DNA of 64,000 nt, taken from contig NZ_BJMV01000002.1 in the NCBI RefSeq assembly GCF_006539345.1, positions 62,001-126,000 of the forward strand, in the 5' to 3' direction. This DNA comes from Acetobacter peroxydans. GTDB taxonomy: Bacteria; Pseudomonadota; Alphaproteobacteria; Acetobacterales; Acetobacteraceae. The position numbers and the translations under genes were made by a program. How positions within the stretch are numbered: the first letter of the stretch is position 1; every line of letters starts with the position of its first letter. The notes below the pieces were generated by a model. It had not been told where the DNA came from and searched no databases. It was given only the letters and a program-made list of their open reading frames with translations. This document shows positions 56,875 to 64,000 of this stretch, piece by piece.

Positions 56875-57445
56875 TGATGTCAAACTGCTGATGCTGGCGG
56901 GCGATTACGTCGAAGACTACGAAATTATGGTGCCTTATCAGGCCCTGCTGATGCTGGGTTATGCGGTGGATGTGGTCTGCCCCGGTAAAAAGGCGGGCGA
57001 CAAGGTGCTGACCGCCATTCATGATTTTGAAGGGGCGCAGACCTATAGCGAAAAGCCCGGCCATGCTTTTGTGCTTAATGCGGATTTCGACAGCATTGAT
57101 ACCGACAGCTATCTGGGGCTGATCGTGCCCGGTGGCCGCGCGCCGGAATATCTGCGCCTGAATGCGCGCGTGCTTGAAATTGTCAGGGCCTTTGCAGACC
57201 GTCCGACAGCGGCCATCTGCCACGGGCCGCAGCTTCTGGCGGCGGCGGGCACCATCAAGGGGCGCAGGGTTTCGGCATATCCCGCTTGCAGGCCCGAGGT
57301 TGAACTGGCTGGCGGCATTTATGCGGACATCGCCCTGACGGACGCCGTGACCGACGGTGAACTGGTGACCGCTCCGGCCTGGCCTGCCCATCCGGCCTGG
57401 CTGGCGCAGTTTATCAAGGTGCTGGGGGCCAGCGTTTCAATCTGA
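56867..57445 (+). CDS. DJ-1/PfpI family protein
   Basis: This 192-residue class I glutamine-amidotransferase-like protein has the nucleophile elbow AICHGPQLL with Cys and His at about 122-123, and VPGGRAPEY upstream. Members are deglycases, proteases or chaperones; it probably repairs carbonyl-damaged molecules. It overlaps moaB by 8 nt, so the two are co-translated. A strong hairpin follows the stop. Confidence 0.9.
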   Translation: MSDDVKLLMLAGDYVEDYEIMVPYQALLMLGYAVDVVCPGKKAGDKVLTAIHDFEGAQTYSEKPGHAFVLNADFDSIDTDSYLGLIVPGGRAPEYLRLNARVLEIVRAFADRPTAAICHGPQLLAAAGTIKGRRVSAYPACRPEVELAGGIYADIALTDAVTDGELVTAPAWPAHPAWLAQFIKVLGASVSI

Positions 57446-57456
57446 TTTTCCGGCTT

Positions 57457-57484
57457 CCCCTCCCGGCCCTGTGTCCGGGAGGGG
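57457..57484. terminator. Bidirectional terminator-like hairpin between the PfpI and folE genes
   Basis: CCCCTCCCGG (57457-57466) pairs with CCGGGAGGGG (57475-57484), 10 bp with an 8-nt loop, placed 11-12 nt after both convergent stop codons. On the minus strand a few A/T follow only at a distance. Confidence 0.65.
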
Positions 57485-57495
57485 GGCGGTCTGTG

Positions 57496-58116
57496 TCAGA
57501 AGTCCTGTGTGCCGGGGCGGTTGAGCATGGCCATCAGTTCGCGCCGGGTATCGGAATTGTCGCGGAACACACCCAGCATCGAGCTGGTCACCATGGAAAC
57601 GCCGGGTTTGTGCACGCCGCGCGTTGTCATGCACTCATGGGCTGATTCAATAATGACCGCAACGCCATGCGGTTCCAGCACGTCATTGATCGTGTTGGCG
57701 ATTTGCGCGGTCATGCGCTCCTGAATCTGGAGCCTGCGGGCATAGGCGTCCACAACGCGGGCCAGTTTGGAAATGCCCACCACGCGCTGGCGCGGCAGAT
57801 AGGCGACATGCGCGCGGCCGATAATGGGGGCCAGATGGTGCTCGCAATGGCTTTCAAAGCGGATATCGCGCAGCAGCACGATTTCATCATACCCTTCCAC
57901 TTCGGAAAAAGTCCGGCGCAGCAGACTGGCCGGGTCGATTTCGTAGCCGGAAAAGAAGTCCGTATAGGCACGGGCAACACGGGCAGGTGTATCCAGCAGC
58001 CCTTCGCGCGTCGGGTCGTCCCCCGCCCAGCGCAAAAGCGTGCGGACAGCCTGCTCGGCTTCGGTCTGTGTCGGGCGGCCTGTCTGGCTGTCTGTGTTGG
58101 GCGGCGGCGCGCTCAT
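57496..58116 (-). CDS. folE: GTP cyclohydrolase I
   Basis: FolE converts GTP to dihydroneopterin triphosphate, the first step of folate (and tetrahydropterin) synthesis. The 206-residue protein has the zinc site motif [11 protein letters not shown], the [18 protein letters not shown] helix segment and the [12 protein letters not shown] zinc Cys. This is the classical zinc-dependent FolE1 type. apaG lies 31 nt upstream... that is, folE is read away from apaG on the minus strand after it ends at 58148 is not the case: folE starts at 58116 and apaG, transcribed first, ends 31 nt before it. Confidence 0.96.
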   Translation of the reverse strand: MSAPPPNTDSQTGRPTQTEAEQAVRTLLRWAGDDPTREGLLDTPARVARAYTDFFSGYEIDPASLLRRTFSEVEGYDEIVLLRDIRFESHCEHHLAPIIGRAHVAYLPRQRVVGISKLARVVDAYARRLQIQERMTAQIANTINDVLEPHGVAVIIESAHECMTTRGVHKPGVSMVTSSMLGVFRDNSDTRRELMAMLNRPGTQDF

Positions 58117-58147
58117 GCCGGTCTCCTGTCAGCGAACAAAATTCGGA

Positions 58148-58618
58148 TTAGTGAAGCAGTGCCTTCTGGAACGGGCTGTCCAGGCTGAAAGCGGGAATGG
58201 TTACGTCAAAGCACGTGCCGGTGGTGGTGTCGCGCATCAGATAGGTGCCGCGCATGAAACCGCCAGGCGTGCCCAGTGCCGCGCCGGATGTGTATTCAAA
58301 CTTCGTGCCGGGCTGGATGATCGGCTGCTCGCCGACGACGCCCGCGCCCTGCACGTGTTCCTCGCGTCCCTGGGTGTCGGTAATGTGCCATGTCCGCTCA
58401 ATGAGCTGCACGGGGTGAGCACTGTCATTGGCAATGCGGATGCGATAGGCCCAGCAGTAGCTGCCTTCATCCGGTTCGGACTGCTCCGCCAGCCAGAAAA
58501 CCTGCACCTGCACCCGGATGGCGCCAGTGACTATTTCATAAACGGGAAGGGTCGCGAACAGGTCGGCGTAAGGTTCTTCCAGTTCATGCCCCAATGGGAG
58601 GGCAGCCCTGTCGGCCAT
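58148..58618 (-). CDS. apaG: ApaG domain protein
   Basis: ApaG is a small beta-sandwich protein linked to cobalt/magnesium resistance and to diadenosine tetraphosphate metabolism; its biochemical role is unsettled. The ATG at 58618, preceded by CAGGAG, gives 156 residues, with about 30 ahead of the usual start. Core motifs are YRIRIAN, VQLIERTWHITD, VVGEQPIIQPG and PGGFMRGTY. It is followed by folE on the same strand after 31 nt. Confidence 0.93.
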   Translation of the reverse strand: MADRAALPLGHELEEPYADLFATLPVYEIVTGAIRVQVQVFWLAEQSEPDEGSYCWAYRIRIANDSAHPVQLIERTWHITDTQGREEHVQGAGVVGEQPIIQPGTKFEYTSGAALGTPGGFMRGTYLMRDTTTGTCFDVTIPAFSLDSPFQKALLH

Positions 58619-59025
58619 GGGCGAGTGTGCTCCTGAACATATGAGGGAAAGCCGTGCCAGCAGTTTGCTCCGCTCGCATGAGCGGGTGCACGCGCTGTCT
58701 GGTTCAAGATCAAGGCGGGCAGCACTATCATGAACAGAGGGCTTCTGCCAAGACATGCACGTCTGTGGAGATGTCGTGAAGCCGGAACCAATGCTCCCTT
58801 GAAAGAGGAGTCGTAAAACCTTTCATACGCTCAGGTCATGACAGACGGAAGCATACGATACTGCTCATAAGCAGAAGGAGTTTCGATGCCTTCTGGCGTG
58901 CAAACAGGGCAGGGTCTTGCTCAGCCTCGCGACAGAGCGGGTTTGGGCAAGGGCCTGTCCTTGTGGGAGCAGGCCCATTGCGTTTATCGGTGGCCCGTAG
59001 TGCCGGGCCACCGGGTTGACATGGC
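58619..59025. other. 407-bp gene-free spacer between metZ and apaG
   Basis: There is no plausible gene. The half next to metZ holds two GC-rich hairpins described separately. The other half should carry the apaG-folE promoter; I see no riboswitch or protein site there. Confidence 0.6.
58951..59013 (-). terminator. Tandem hairpins downstream of metZ
   Basis: On the minus strand, 13 nt after the metZ stop, CGGTGGCCC (59013-59005 side) pairs with GGGCCACCG (58996-58988 side), 9 bp. A second stem, GGGCCTG with CAGGCCC, occupies 58951-58976. Neither is followed by a T run. Together they probably mark the metZ transcript end. Confidence 0.6.
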
Positions 59026-60234
59026 TTAAAGAGCCGCCAGAGCAGCGGCACCACGCGCCAGATCGTCGATCAGATCCTGCGCATCTTCCAGCCCGACGGA
59101 GAAACGGATCGTTCCTTCGTTAATTCCGAGTGCTGCGCGCGCAGCAGGGTCGATCTTGGAATGGGTGGTGGTGGCCGGGTGCGTGACCAGCGAGCGCGAA
59201 TCTCCAAGGTTGTTGGAAATGGCGATCAGCTTCAGCGCGTTCATGAATGCGAATGCGCCTTCGCGACCGCCCGCGACCTCAAACGCCACCAGTGTGCCGC
59301 CGCCGCTCATCTGGCGCTGTGCCAGAGCGTATTGCGGGTGGTCCGCGCGGCCGGGGTAGCGCACGGTGAGCAGGCCGGGGGCGGAAGCCAGATAATCCGC
59401 CACCTGTGCCGCGTTGCGGGCCATGGCGTCCACGCGCAGGGAGAGGGTTTCAAGCCCCTTGAGCATGACCCACGCATTGAAGGGCGAAAGAGCGTTGCCG
59501 GTGTTGCGTGTGAAAGGCTGCAGCGTTTCGGCAATCCACTGCGCGCGGCCCAGCACGGCGCCGCCCAGTACGCGGCCCTGACCATCAATATGCTTCGTGC
59601 AGGAATATACGACTACATCCGCACCCAGCGCGAGCGGCTTCTGGTACACGGGAGAGGCAAAGACGTTGTCCACCACCACAATGGCGCCAGCCTTGTGGGC
59701 CAGAGCCGAAATGGCGGCAATGTCCAGAATTTCCAACATGGGGTTGGAGGGGCTTTCCAGCAGCACGGCAGCTGTTGGTTCCGACAGGGCTTCGGCCCAT
59801 TCATCCATGTTCGTGCCGTCAACAAAAACCGTGGTGACGCCGTAGCGCGGCAGCAGGTTGGCGACAATCCAGTGGCATGAGCCGAACAGGGCGCTGGAGG
59901 CAACAACCCGATCGCCTGCCTTGACATGCGACAGCAGCGCGGAGGAAACCGCGCCCATGCCGGTCGAGGTGGCGATGCAGGCTTCCGCCCCTTCCAGATC
60001 AGCCAGCCGCCGTTCCAGCGCGGCCACGGTTGGGTTGCCAAAGCGGCTGTACTGGTAATGGGTGATTTCACCCGTAAAGGTTTTGGCGGCCTGTTCGGCA
60101 TTGTCATAAACAAAGCCCGAGGTCAGGAACACGGGCTCGCTCGTTTCGCCATAGGCTGTGCGTTCAAGACCAGCGTGGAGCTGCCGTGTGGCGGGGCGCC
60201 AGGTGGCCTGGCATGATGTATCGGAGTTGCTCAT
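59026..60234 (-). CDS. metZ: O-succinylhomoserine sulfhydrylase
   Basis: MetZ makes homocysteine from O-succinylhomoserine and sulfide with PLP, in methionine synthesis. The 402-residue protein belongs to the Cys/Met-metabolism PLP family, with Lys214 in SCTKHIDGQG as the PLP lysine, the SRFGNPTVAALE motif near 63-74 and LLESPSNPMLEI. O-acetylhomoserine as the substrate cannot be excluded. A SAM-II riboswitch lies about 107 nt upstream, which supports a methionine-pathway role. Confidence 0.92.
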   Translation of the reverse strand: MSNSDTSCQATWRPATRQLHAGLERTAYGETSEPVFLTSGFVYDNAEQAAKTFTGEITHYQYSRFGNPTVAALERRLADLEGAEACIATSTGMGAVSSALLSHVKAGDRVVASSALFGSCHWIVANLLPRYGVTTVFVDGTNMDEWAEALSEPTAAVLLESPSNPMLEILDIAAISALAHKAGAIVVVDNVFASPVYQKPLALGADVVVYSCTKHIDGQGRVLGGAVLGRAQWIAETLQPFTRNTGNALSPFNAWVMLKGLETLSLRVDAMARNAAQVADYLASAPGLLTVRYPGRADHPQYALAQRQMSGGGTLVAFEVAGGREGAFAFMNALKLIAISNNLGDSRSLVTHPATTTHSKIDPAARAALGINEGTIRFSVGLEDAQDLIDDLARGAAALAAL

Positions 60235-60340
60235 TCTGGTATCCGGTTTTCTCGTGTCAGACGGCCCCGCGTGCGTAGTCCTGCGGCATCCGTCTGTTGA
60301 AACTGACCGTGGAAACCTTGACGTCGAGCGCGCGTCGTCA

Positions 60341-60402
60341 GGGCCTCTTTAGCGCATTTCTTTAACCTCGCCGCAATCCGGCCGGACAAATCACGAGGAC
60401 AG
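60341..60402 (-). promoter_or_regulatory. SAM-II riboswitch upstream of metZ
   Basis: Read on the minus strand, CCTCG (60399-60395) pairs with CGAGG to close the first stem. TGATTTG follows the 5' strand and GGTTAAAG the 3' strand. GCGCTAAAGAGGCC at the end provides the GCTAAA signature and the pseudoknot strand that can pair with GGCC in the loop. This order is that of the SAM-II pseudoknot aptamer of alphaproteobacterial methionine genes. It should reduce metZ expression when SAM is high. Confidence 0.87.
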
Positions 60403-60493
60403 CCCAACAGGGCGTGTTTTCTGGTTAAGCGCGCAAGGCGGGTGTCGTCAAGCCGCAGCACGGACAGGGCCGGGGTAAAAGGCGCCCAGCGCC

Positions 60494-61630
60494 TCAGAGC
60501 AATGCCTGCAACAGCGGGATGAATGGCAGATCCGCTTCGGGCATGGCGTAGTCACGCAGGTTTTCAGGCGCGACCCATGCCAGTTTCTGCCCTTCACGCG
60601 GGGTAGGCGTGCCCTGCCAGCGCCTGCACAGATACAGGGGCATGAGCAGGTCAAAATCGGTATAGGCGTGCGAGGCGAAGGTGAAGGGTGCCATACAGGC
60701 GCGGCTCATATCCAGCCCCAGTTCCTCATGCAGTTCCCGCGCAAGAGCGGCTTCTGGCGTTTCGCCTGCCTCTACCTTGCCACCGGGGAATTCCCACAGG
60801 CCCGCCATGCTCTTGCCTTCGGGCCTTCTGGCCAAAAGAATATGCCCGCTGGCATTGATCAGGGCTGCGGCGCTGACCAGCACCAGTTTCCGGGGTGCTG
60901 GCCCGCCGTCGGGGAGCGGCGCAGCAGGGGCAACGGGCGAGGGGAGCGCGCCCGCACTGGCTGCTGCATGAGCCGGGGAGGCCGGAACTGGGCCGGAGGC
61001 CGTACCAGTGTCCGGCTCAACTGGACGAGGCGGGCTTTTGGTCTGAGGGGGCTGGCTGATATCAGCGCGGGTGGCCTCGAACAGTTCCACCGGCAGGTCT
61101 GTGCCGCGCGCTACGAATTTCTGGCGGTCTGTACCCGTGTGGCGAAAGCCCGCGCGTTCCAGCACGCGGATGGAGGCCACGTTATCCTGTGCGGCGGCGG
61201 CTGTCAGACGGTCGATGTCCAGATGCGCCAGCGCCCAGCGTACCACGCGGCTGGCTGCCAGAGAGGCAAAGCCCTGCCCCCAGTAGGCGCGGCCTATCCA
61301 GTAGCCAAGCTGCCCCGCCCTGGGTGCGTTGTCACGAAGGGGGCGGCCGGTCTGGGGGAGGGGCACGATCCGCAGGCCGATACACCCGGCCAGCCTGCCA
61401 TCCGGCCCCAGTATGGCGAAATAGAATCCCTCGCCCTTCCGGCACAGGGCCTGCGTGGCCGTTATCCATTCATCCGCCAGTTCCCGCGGGTAGGGAAAAG
61501 GCGGGCGGCTGAGCATTCGCACCACCTCCCAGTCATTGACCAGATGGTGCAGGGCCGGGGCGTCATCGGGAGTGAGCAGGCGCAGGCGGCAGGGCGGCGC
61601 CTCAAGTGTCAGGGGCAGTGTATCAGGCAT
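60494..61630 (-). CDS. GNAT acetyltransferase-NUDIX (MutT-like) fusion protein
   Basis: This 378-residue fusion starts at the ATG at 61630. Residues 10-190 form a RimJ-type GNAT domain, with the acetyl-CoA loop near [12 protein letters not shown] (112-123) and [13 protein letters not shown] (150-162). About 55 residues of Pro/Ala-rich linker follow. Residues 248-378 are a NUDIX hydrolase with a complete box at 284-306 (G-x5-E-x7-REL-x-EE-x-GL). The second half resembles 8-oxo-dGTP hydrolase MutT. It overlaps the upstream Rieske gene by 8 nt. Both domains look catalytically intact. Confidence 0.9.
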   Translation of the reverse strand: MPDTLPLTLEAPPCRLRLLTPDDAPALHHLVNDWEVVRMLSRPPFPYPRELADEWITATQALCRKGEGFYFAILGPDGRLAGCIGLRIVPLPQTGRPLRDNAPRAGQLGYWIGRAYWGQGFASLAASRVVRWALAHLDIDRLTAAAAQDNVASIRVLERAGFRHTGTDRQKFVARGTDLPVELFEATRADISQPPQTKSPPRPVEPDTGTASGPVPASPAHAAASAGALPSPVAPAAPLPDGGPAPRKLVLVSAAALINASGHILLARRPEGKSMAGLWEFPGGKVEAGETPEAALARELHEELGLDMSRACMAPFTFASHAYTDFDLLMPLYLCRRWQGTPTPREGQKLAWVAPENLRDYAMPEADLPFIPLLQALL

Positions 61631-62729
61631 GAGATACAGAGACAGGCGGCAGGCCACATTCCGTCAGCAGGTCACGCAGCGCATTGATGACAGGGAAAAC
61701 CTCCACATTGTGGTCTCCCCCCAGTTCGCGCCAGGCTTTCTGTTCCAGTTCCACGATTTCGCGGTCTTCCGCGAAAATACGCTCGGTAAACATGACGAGG
61801 AATGGCCACGCCATATCCAGCAGGCCGCCGATTTTCGGCCGCTTGATCGACAGCAGGCCAAAGGTGCGGTTGGTGAGTTCATCCGCGCTCTGGGGCACGT
61901 AGACGATCCATAGATCCATCACGGGGTCTTCATCCCCGGTCTGGATACGCAGGGTCTGATAGGGGTACTCCGTGCGGATGGTCATGACATCGCGGTGCTG
62001 GAACTTGGCCGAGGCGTCCCGCCGCTCACCGAAAATCAGGGCCTCGCCCAGAGGCTGGCTGCCGCCCGTGCGGGCAAAGCTGTAGCGTGCCTCGACCAGA
62101 CCGGGCTCCCTGCGCTGGCCAAGGAAGCGGGGCTTCATCTGGCCCATCTGTTTGGAGTGCATGAACTGATGGTTCATATCCATCAGGTTCTCGTGCATGA
62201 AACTGTAATGACAACCCACCTGACGCCCGAAAAAGCGGGTTTTGTAGGCGGGGTTGGAAACCTGGGCCAGAGCCGGTGGCAGGGGGACAGTGTCTGCCTT
62301 TTCGGCATCGCCGGGGAAGACAAAGACCATGCCGTCCTGTTCGCGGCAGGGGAAGGTGCGCACCCCGTTCGGCAGCTTGCCTTTGCCCAGATAGGGCACA
62401 TCAATGCAGCGACCGGAGCGGCCATAGGCCCAGCCATGGTAGCAGCATTTGACTGAATCTCCCTTGACCTGTCCCTTGCTGAGCGGCACCTGCCGGTGTG
62501 CGCAGCGGTCTTCAAGGGCGAAAACCGGCCCTTCTTTCGGGCGGACAAGGGCGATGGGCAGACCGGCATAGCGTGTGCCGATGGTCTTGCCGGGTTTGAC
62601 CTCATGTGACCAGGCGACAGGATACCAGTAATCCGGGTTAGAGCGGACAGTCCGAATGTCGATCCTGCCTGCGTCCGCCATGGAGGCGGCAATGCAGGGA
62701 GCAGGAGCGGCGGGATCAGTCTGGGTCAT
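61623..62729 (-). CDS. Rieske-type ring-hydroxylating oxygenase, catalytic subunit
   Basis: This 368-residue protein starts at the ATG at 62729. The N-terminal Rieske [2Fe-2S] domain shows CAH (76-78) and CCYH (95-98). The catalytic domain carries the mononuclear-iron motif [14 protein letters not shown], with two His and the bridging Asp. Such enzymes hydroxylate or demethylate aromatic or other cyclic compounds and need a reductase, not seen here. It is related to vanillate-demethylase-type proteins; the substrate is unknown. It is probably co-transcribed with the GNAT-NUDIX gene. Confidence 0.87.
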   Translation of the reverse strand: MTQTDPAAPAPCIAASMADAGRIDIRTVRSNPDYWYPVAWSHEVKPGKTIGTRYAGLPIALVRPKEGPVFALEDRCAHRQVPLSKGQVKGDSVKCCYHGWAYGRSGRCIDVPYLGKGKLPNGVRTFPCREQDGMVFVFPGDAEKADTVPLPPALAQVSNPAYKTRFFGRQVGCHYSFMHENLMDMNHQFMHSKQMGQMKPRFLGQRREPGLVEARYSFARTGGSQPLGEALIFGERRDASAKFQHRDVMTIRTEYPYQTLRIQTGDEDPVMDLWIVYVPQSADELTNRTFGLLSIKRPKIGGLLDMAWPFLVMFTERIFAEDREIVELEQKAWRELGGDHNVEVFPVINALRDLLTECGLPPVSVSHA

Positions 62730-62871
62730 GGTGCCTCGTATCTGATGACGGTACGCAGGTCTCCCCTGCATTTAATACTATCTCAACGCATTGACCGGCG
62801 TGACGCAAGACGAGAGCAGGCCGAAAGGCGCATTCTTTAATGTTTGGCGTGCGCTTGCGGCCCGGCAGATG

Positions 62872-63747
62872 TTACGAGGCGGCGGTGCTCAGGCGCGCGC
62901 TCAGGTCTTCGATAAACTGGAAGGCCACCCGGCCCGAGCGACTGCCGCGCGTAATGGCCCATTCATTGGCGCGGGCCATCAGGTCTGCTTCGGTAATTGT
63001 CAGGCCGCGCTGGGCGGCATAGGCGCGCACCATATCGGCGTAGGTATCCTGCTCGCACGAGTAAAAGCCCAGCCAGAGCCCGAAGCGGTCGGAGAGGGAG
63101 ACCTTTTCTTCCGTTGCCTCGGAGGGGTTGATGGCTGTCGAACGCTCGTTTTCGATCATATCGCGCGGCATCAGGTGGCGGCGATTGGATGTGGCGTAAA
63201 ACAGCACGTTTTCCGGCCGCCCGGCGATGCCGCCATCCAGAACGGACTTGAGGGCCTTGTAGTCCCTGTCTTCCTTTTCGAAGGAAAGATCGTCGCAGAA
63301 CAGGATAAATCGACGCGGGTTCTCGCGTAGAAGCCCCAGAAGCAGTGGCAGGCTGGTCAGGTCTTCACGCTGGATTTCGATCAGCGCCACGCGGCCCTCG
63401 CCGGGGGCGCAGGGCTGGCCGTTGATCTGGTTGGCCAGAGCGTGTGCGCCTTTGACGAGAGAGGACTTGCCCATGCCGCGCGCGCCCCACAGCATGGCGT
63501 TGTTGGCGGGCAGGCCGCAGGCGAAATGCTGTGTGTTTTCAACCAATATCCGACGTTGCTGGTCTATCCCGCGCAACAGGTCAACCGGCACGTGCGCCAC
63601 ATGGGTTACGGGCCGCAGCCTGCCGCGTTCGGGTAGCCAGACAAAAGCATCCGCCATGTCCACGCCTTCCAGCGTCGCCGGTGGAGGGGACAGACGTTCC
63701 AGCGCGGTGGCAATACGTTCGAGAAGCGGGGTCTGGTCTGAATCCAT
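62872..63747 (-). CDS. DUF815 P-loop ATPase
   Basis: This 291-residue AAA-type ATPase starts at the ATG at 63747. Walker A GARGMGKSS is at 88-96 and a Walker B strand FILFCDDLSFE follows, then a sensor-type TSNRRHLMPRDM. This is the DUF815 family, usually found beside yajC in alphaproteobacteria, as here, where yajC begins divergently. Function is not established. The reading frame extends upstream across the divergent spacer, but the family start matches MDSDQTPLLERI. Confidence 0.9.
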   Translation of the reverse strand: MDSDQTPLLERIATALERLSPPPATLEGVDMADAFVWLPERGRLRPVTHVAHVPVDLLRGIDQQRRILVENTQHFACGLPANNAMLWGARGMGKSSLVKGAHALANQINGQPCAPGEGRVALIEIQREDLTSLPLLLGLLRENPRRFILFCDDLSFEKEDRDYKALKSVLDGGIAGRPENVLFYATSNRRHLMPRDMIENERSTAINPSEATEEKVSLSDRFGLWLGFYSCEQDTYADMVRAYAAQRGLTITEADLMARANEWAITRGSRSGRVAFQFIEDLSARLSTAAS

Positions 63748-63891
63748 GGGGGCCTTCTTTATTTCTCCTGCGAGGAAAGCGCCGTACCGTGCGCCGTGAA
63801 CTTCCATGGAGGAGCTTGACGGAAAAGGATTGAAAACTATGGTCACTTCTTCTGTTTGTGCAACCAGCGTTATTCTGAAAGTCAGCGCCTC

Positions 63892-64000
63892 ATGTTCGAT
63901 TTCCTGATTCCCGCCGCCCATGCCCAGACCGCCGGGAGCGGTGGCGCCGGTGCCGGGCTGATGTCCTTCCTGCCGTTTGTTGCAGTGTTTGCCATCATGT
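63892..64000 (+). CDS. yajC: YajC, Sec translocase accessory subunit (N-terminal part, runs off the window)
   Basis: YajC is a small single-pass partner of SecDF. Only the first 36 residues are visible: MFDFLIPAAHAQTAG, then a short Gly-rich stretch and the start of the membrane helix (SFLPFVAVFAIM). The AHAQ-like N terminus and the neighbouring divergent DUF815 gene are typical. secD and secF would be expected just beyond base 64000. Confidence 0.9.
   Translation, partial: MFDFLIPAAHAQTAGSGGAGAGLMSFLPFVAVFAIM

Overview
This 64 kb window looks like chromosomal DNA of an acetic acid bacterium (Alphaproteobacteria, Acetobacteraceae). Pointers are the alphaproteobacterial cell-wall cluster order, a GapR-type protein, a rplU-rpmA-obgE-proB block, a SAM-II riboswitch before metZ, hopanoid transporter genes, the DUF815/yajC pair and generally GC-rich coding. 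The genus cannot be fixed from the sequence alone.

Layout. 1-11.8 kb: a division and cell-wall operon on the minus strand, transcribed mraZ, rsmH, ftsL, ftsI, murE, murF, mraY, murD, ftsW, murG. Most junctions overlap by 1-4 nt, and a triple TGGG operator lies in front of mraZ. 12.0-12.4 kb: RNase P RNA. 12.5-19.8 kb: an esterase, zwf, gapR, then the ribosomal/GTPase/proline block. 20.0-21.8 kb: a tRNA-Ser(CGA) with a decayed serine-recombinase tail at its 3' end, followed by an L,D-transpeptidase and an AT-rich secreted orphan; this looks like the scar of a genomic island. 21.8-27.3 kb: adenine deaminase with its purine permease, and two exported hydrolases. 27.4-35.6 kb: a small surface-polysaccharide cluster (GMC oxidoreductase, epimerase, GT4 glycosyltransferase, thymidylate-kinase-like kinase, an unrecognised protein, flippase, UDP-glucose dehydrogenase). 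35.8-38.0 kb: a Ser/Ala-rich orphan and an OmpL-type porin.

38.5-42.2 kb: an FMN-riboswitch-controlled riboflavin operon (ribD, ribE, ribBA, ribH). It is followed on the same strand by hopanoid transport genes (hpnL-like, hpnN), a universal stress protein and a fluoride exporter. 47.4-50.1 kb: an LptF-like permease overlapping a GT39 glycosyltransferase. 50.2-51.8 kb: a sulfide:quinone reductase-like enzyme behind a perfect 15-bp palindrome, plus a DUF3297 gene. 51.9-56.1 kb: an RND pump with a secreted partner and no visible adaptor. 56.3-60.4 kb: moaB, a DJ-1/PfpI protein, folE, apaG, and metZ under a SAM-II riboswitch. 60.5-64 kb: a GNAT-NUDIX fusion, a Rieske oxygenase, a DUF815 ATPase and the start of yajC.

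Most of the window is ordinary core genome. The parts most worth a second look are the tRNA-Ser island scar, the polysaccharide cluster with its unrecognised protein, the palindrome before the sqr-like gene, the extended FtsL, the RND pump without an adaptor, and the GNAT-NUDIX fusion.
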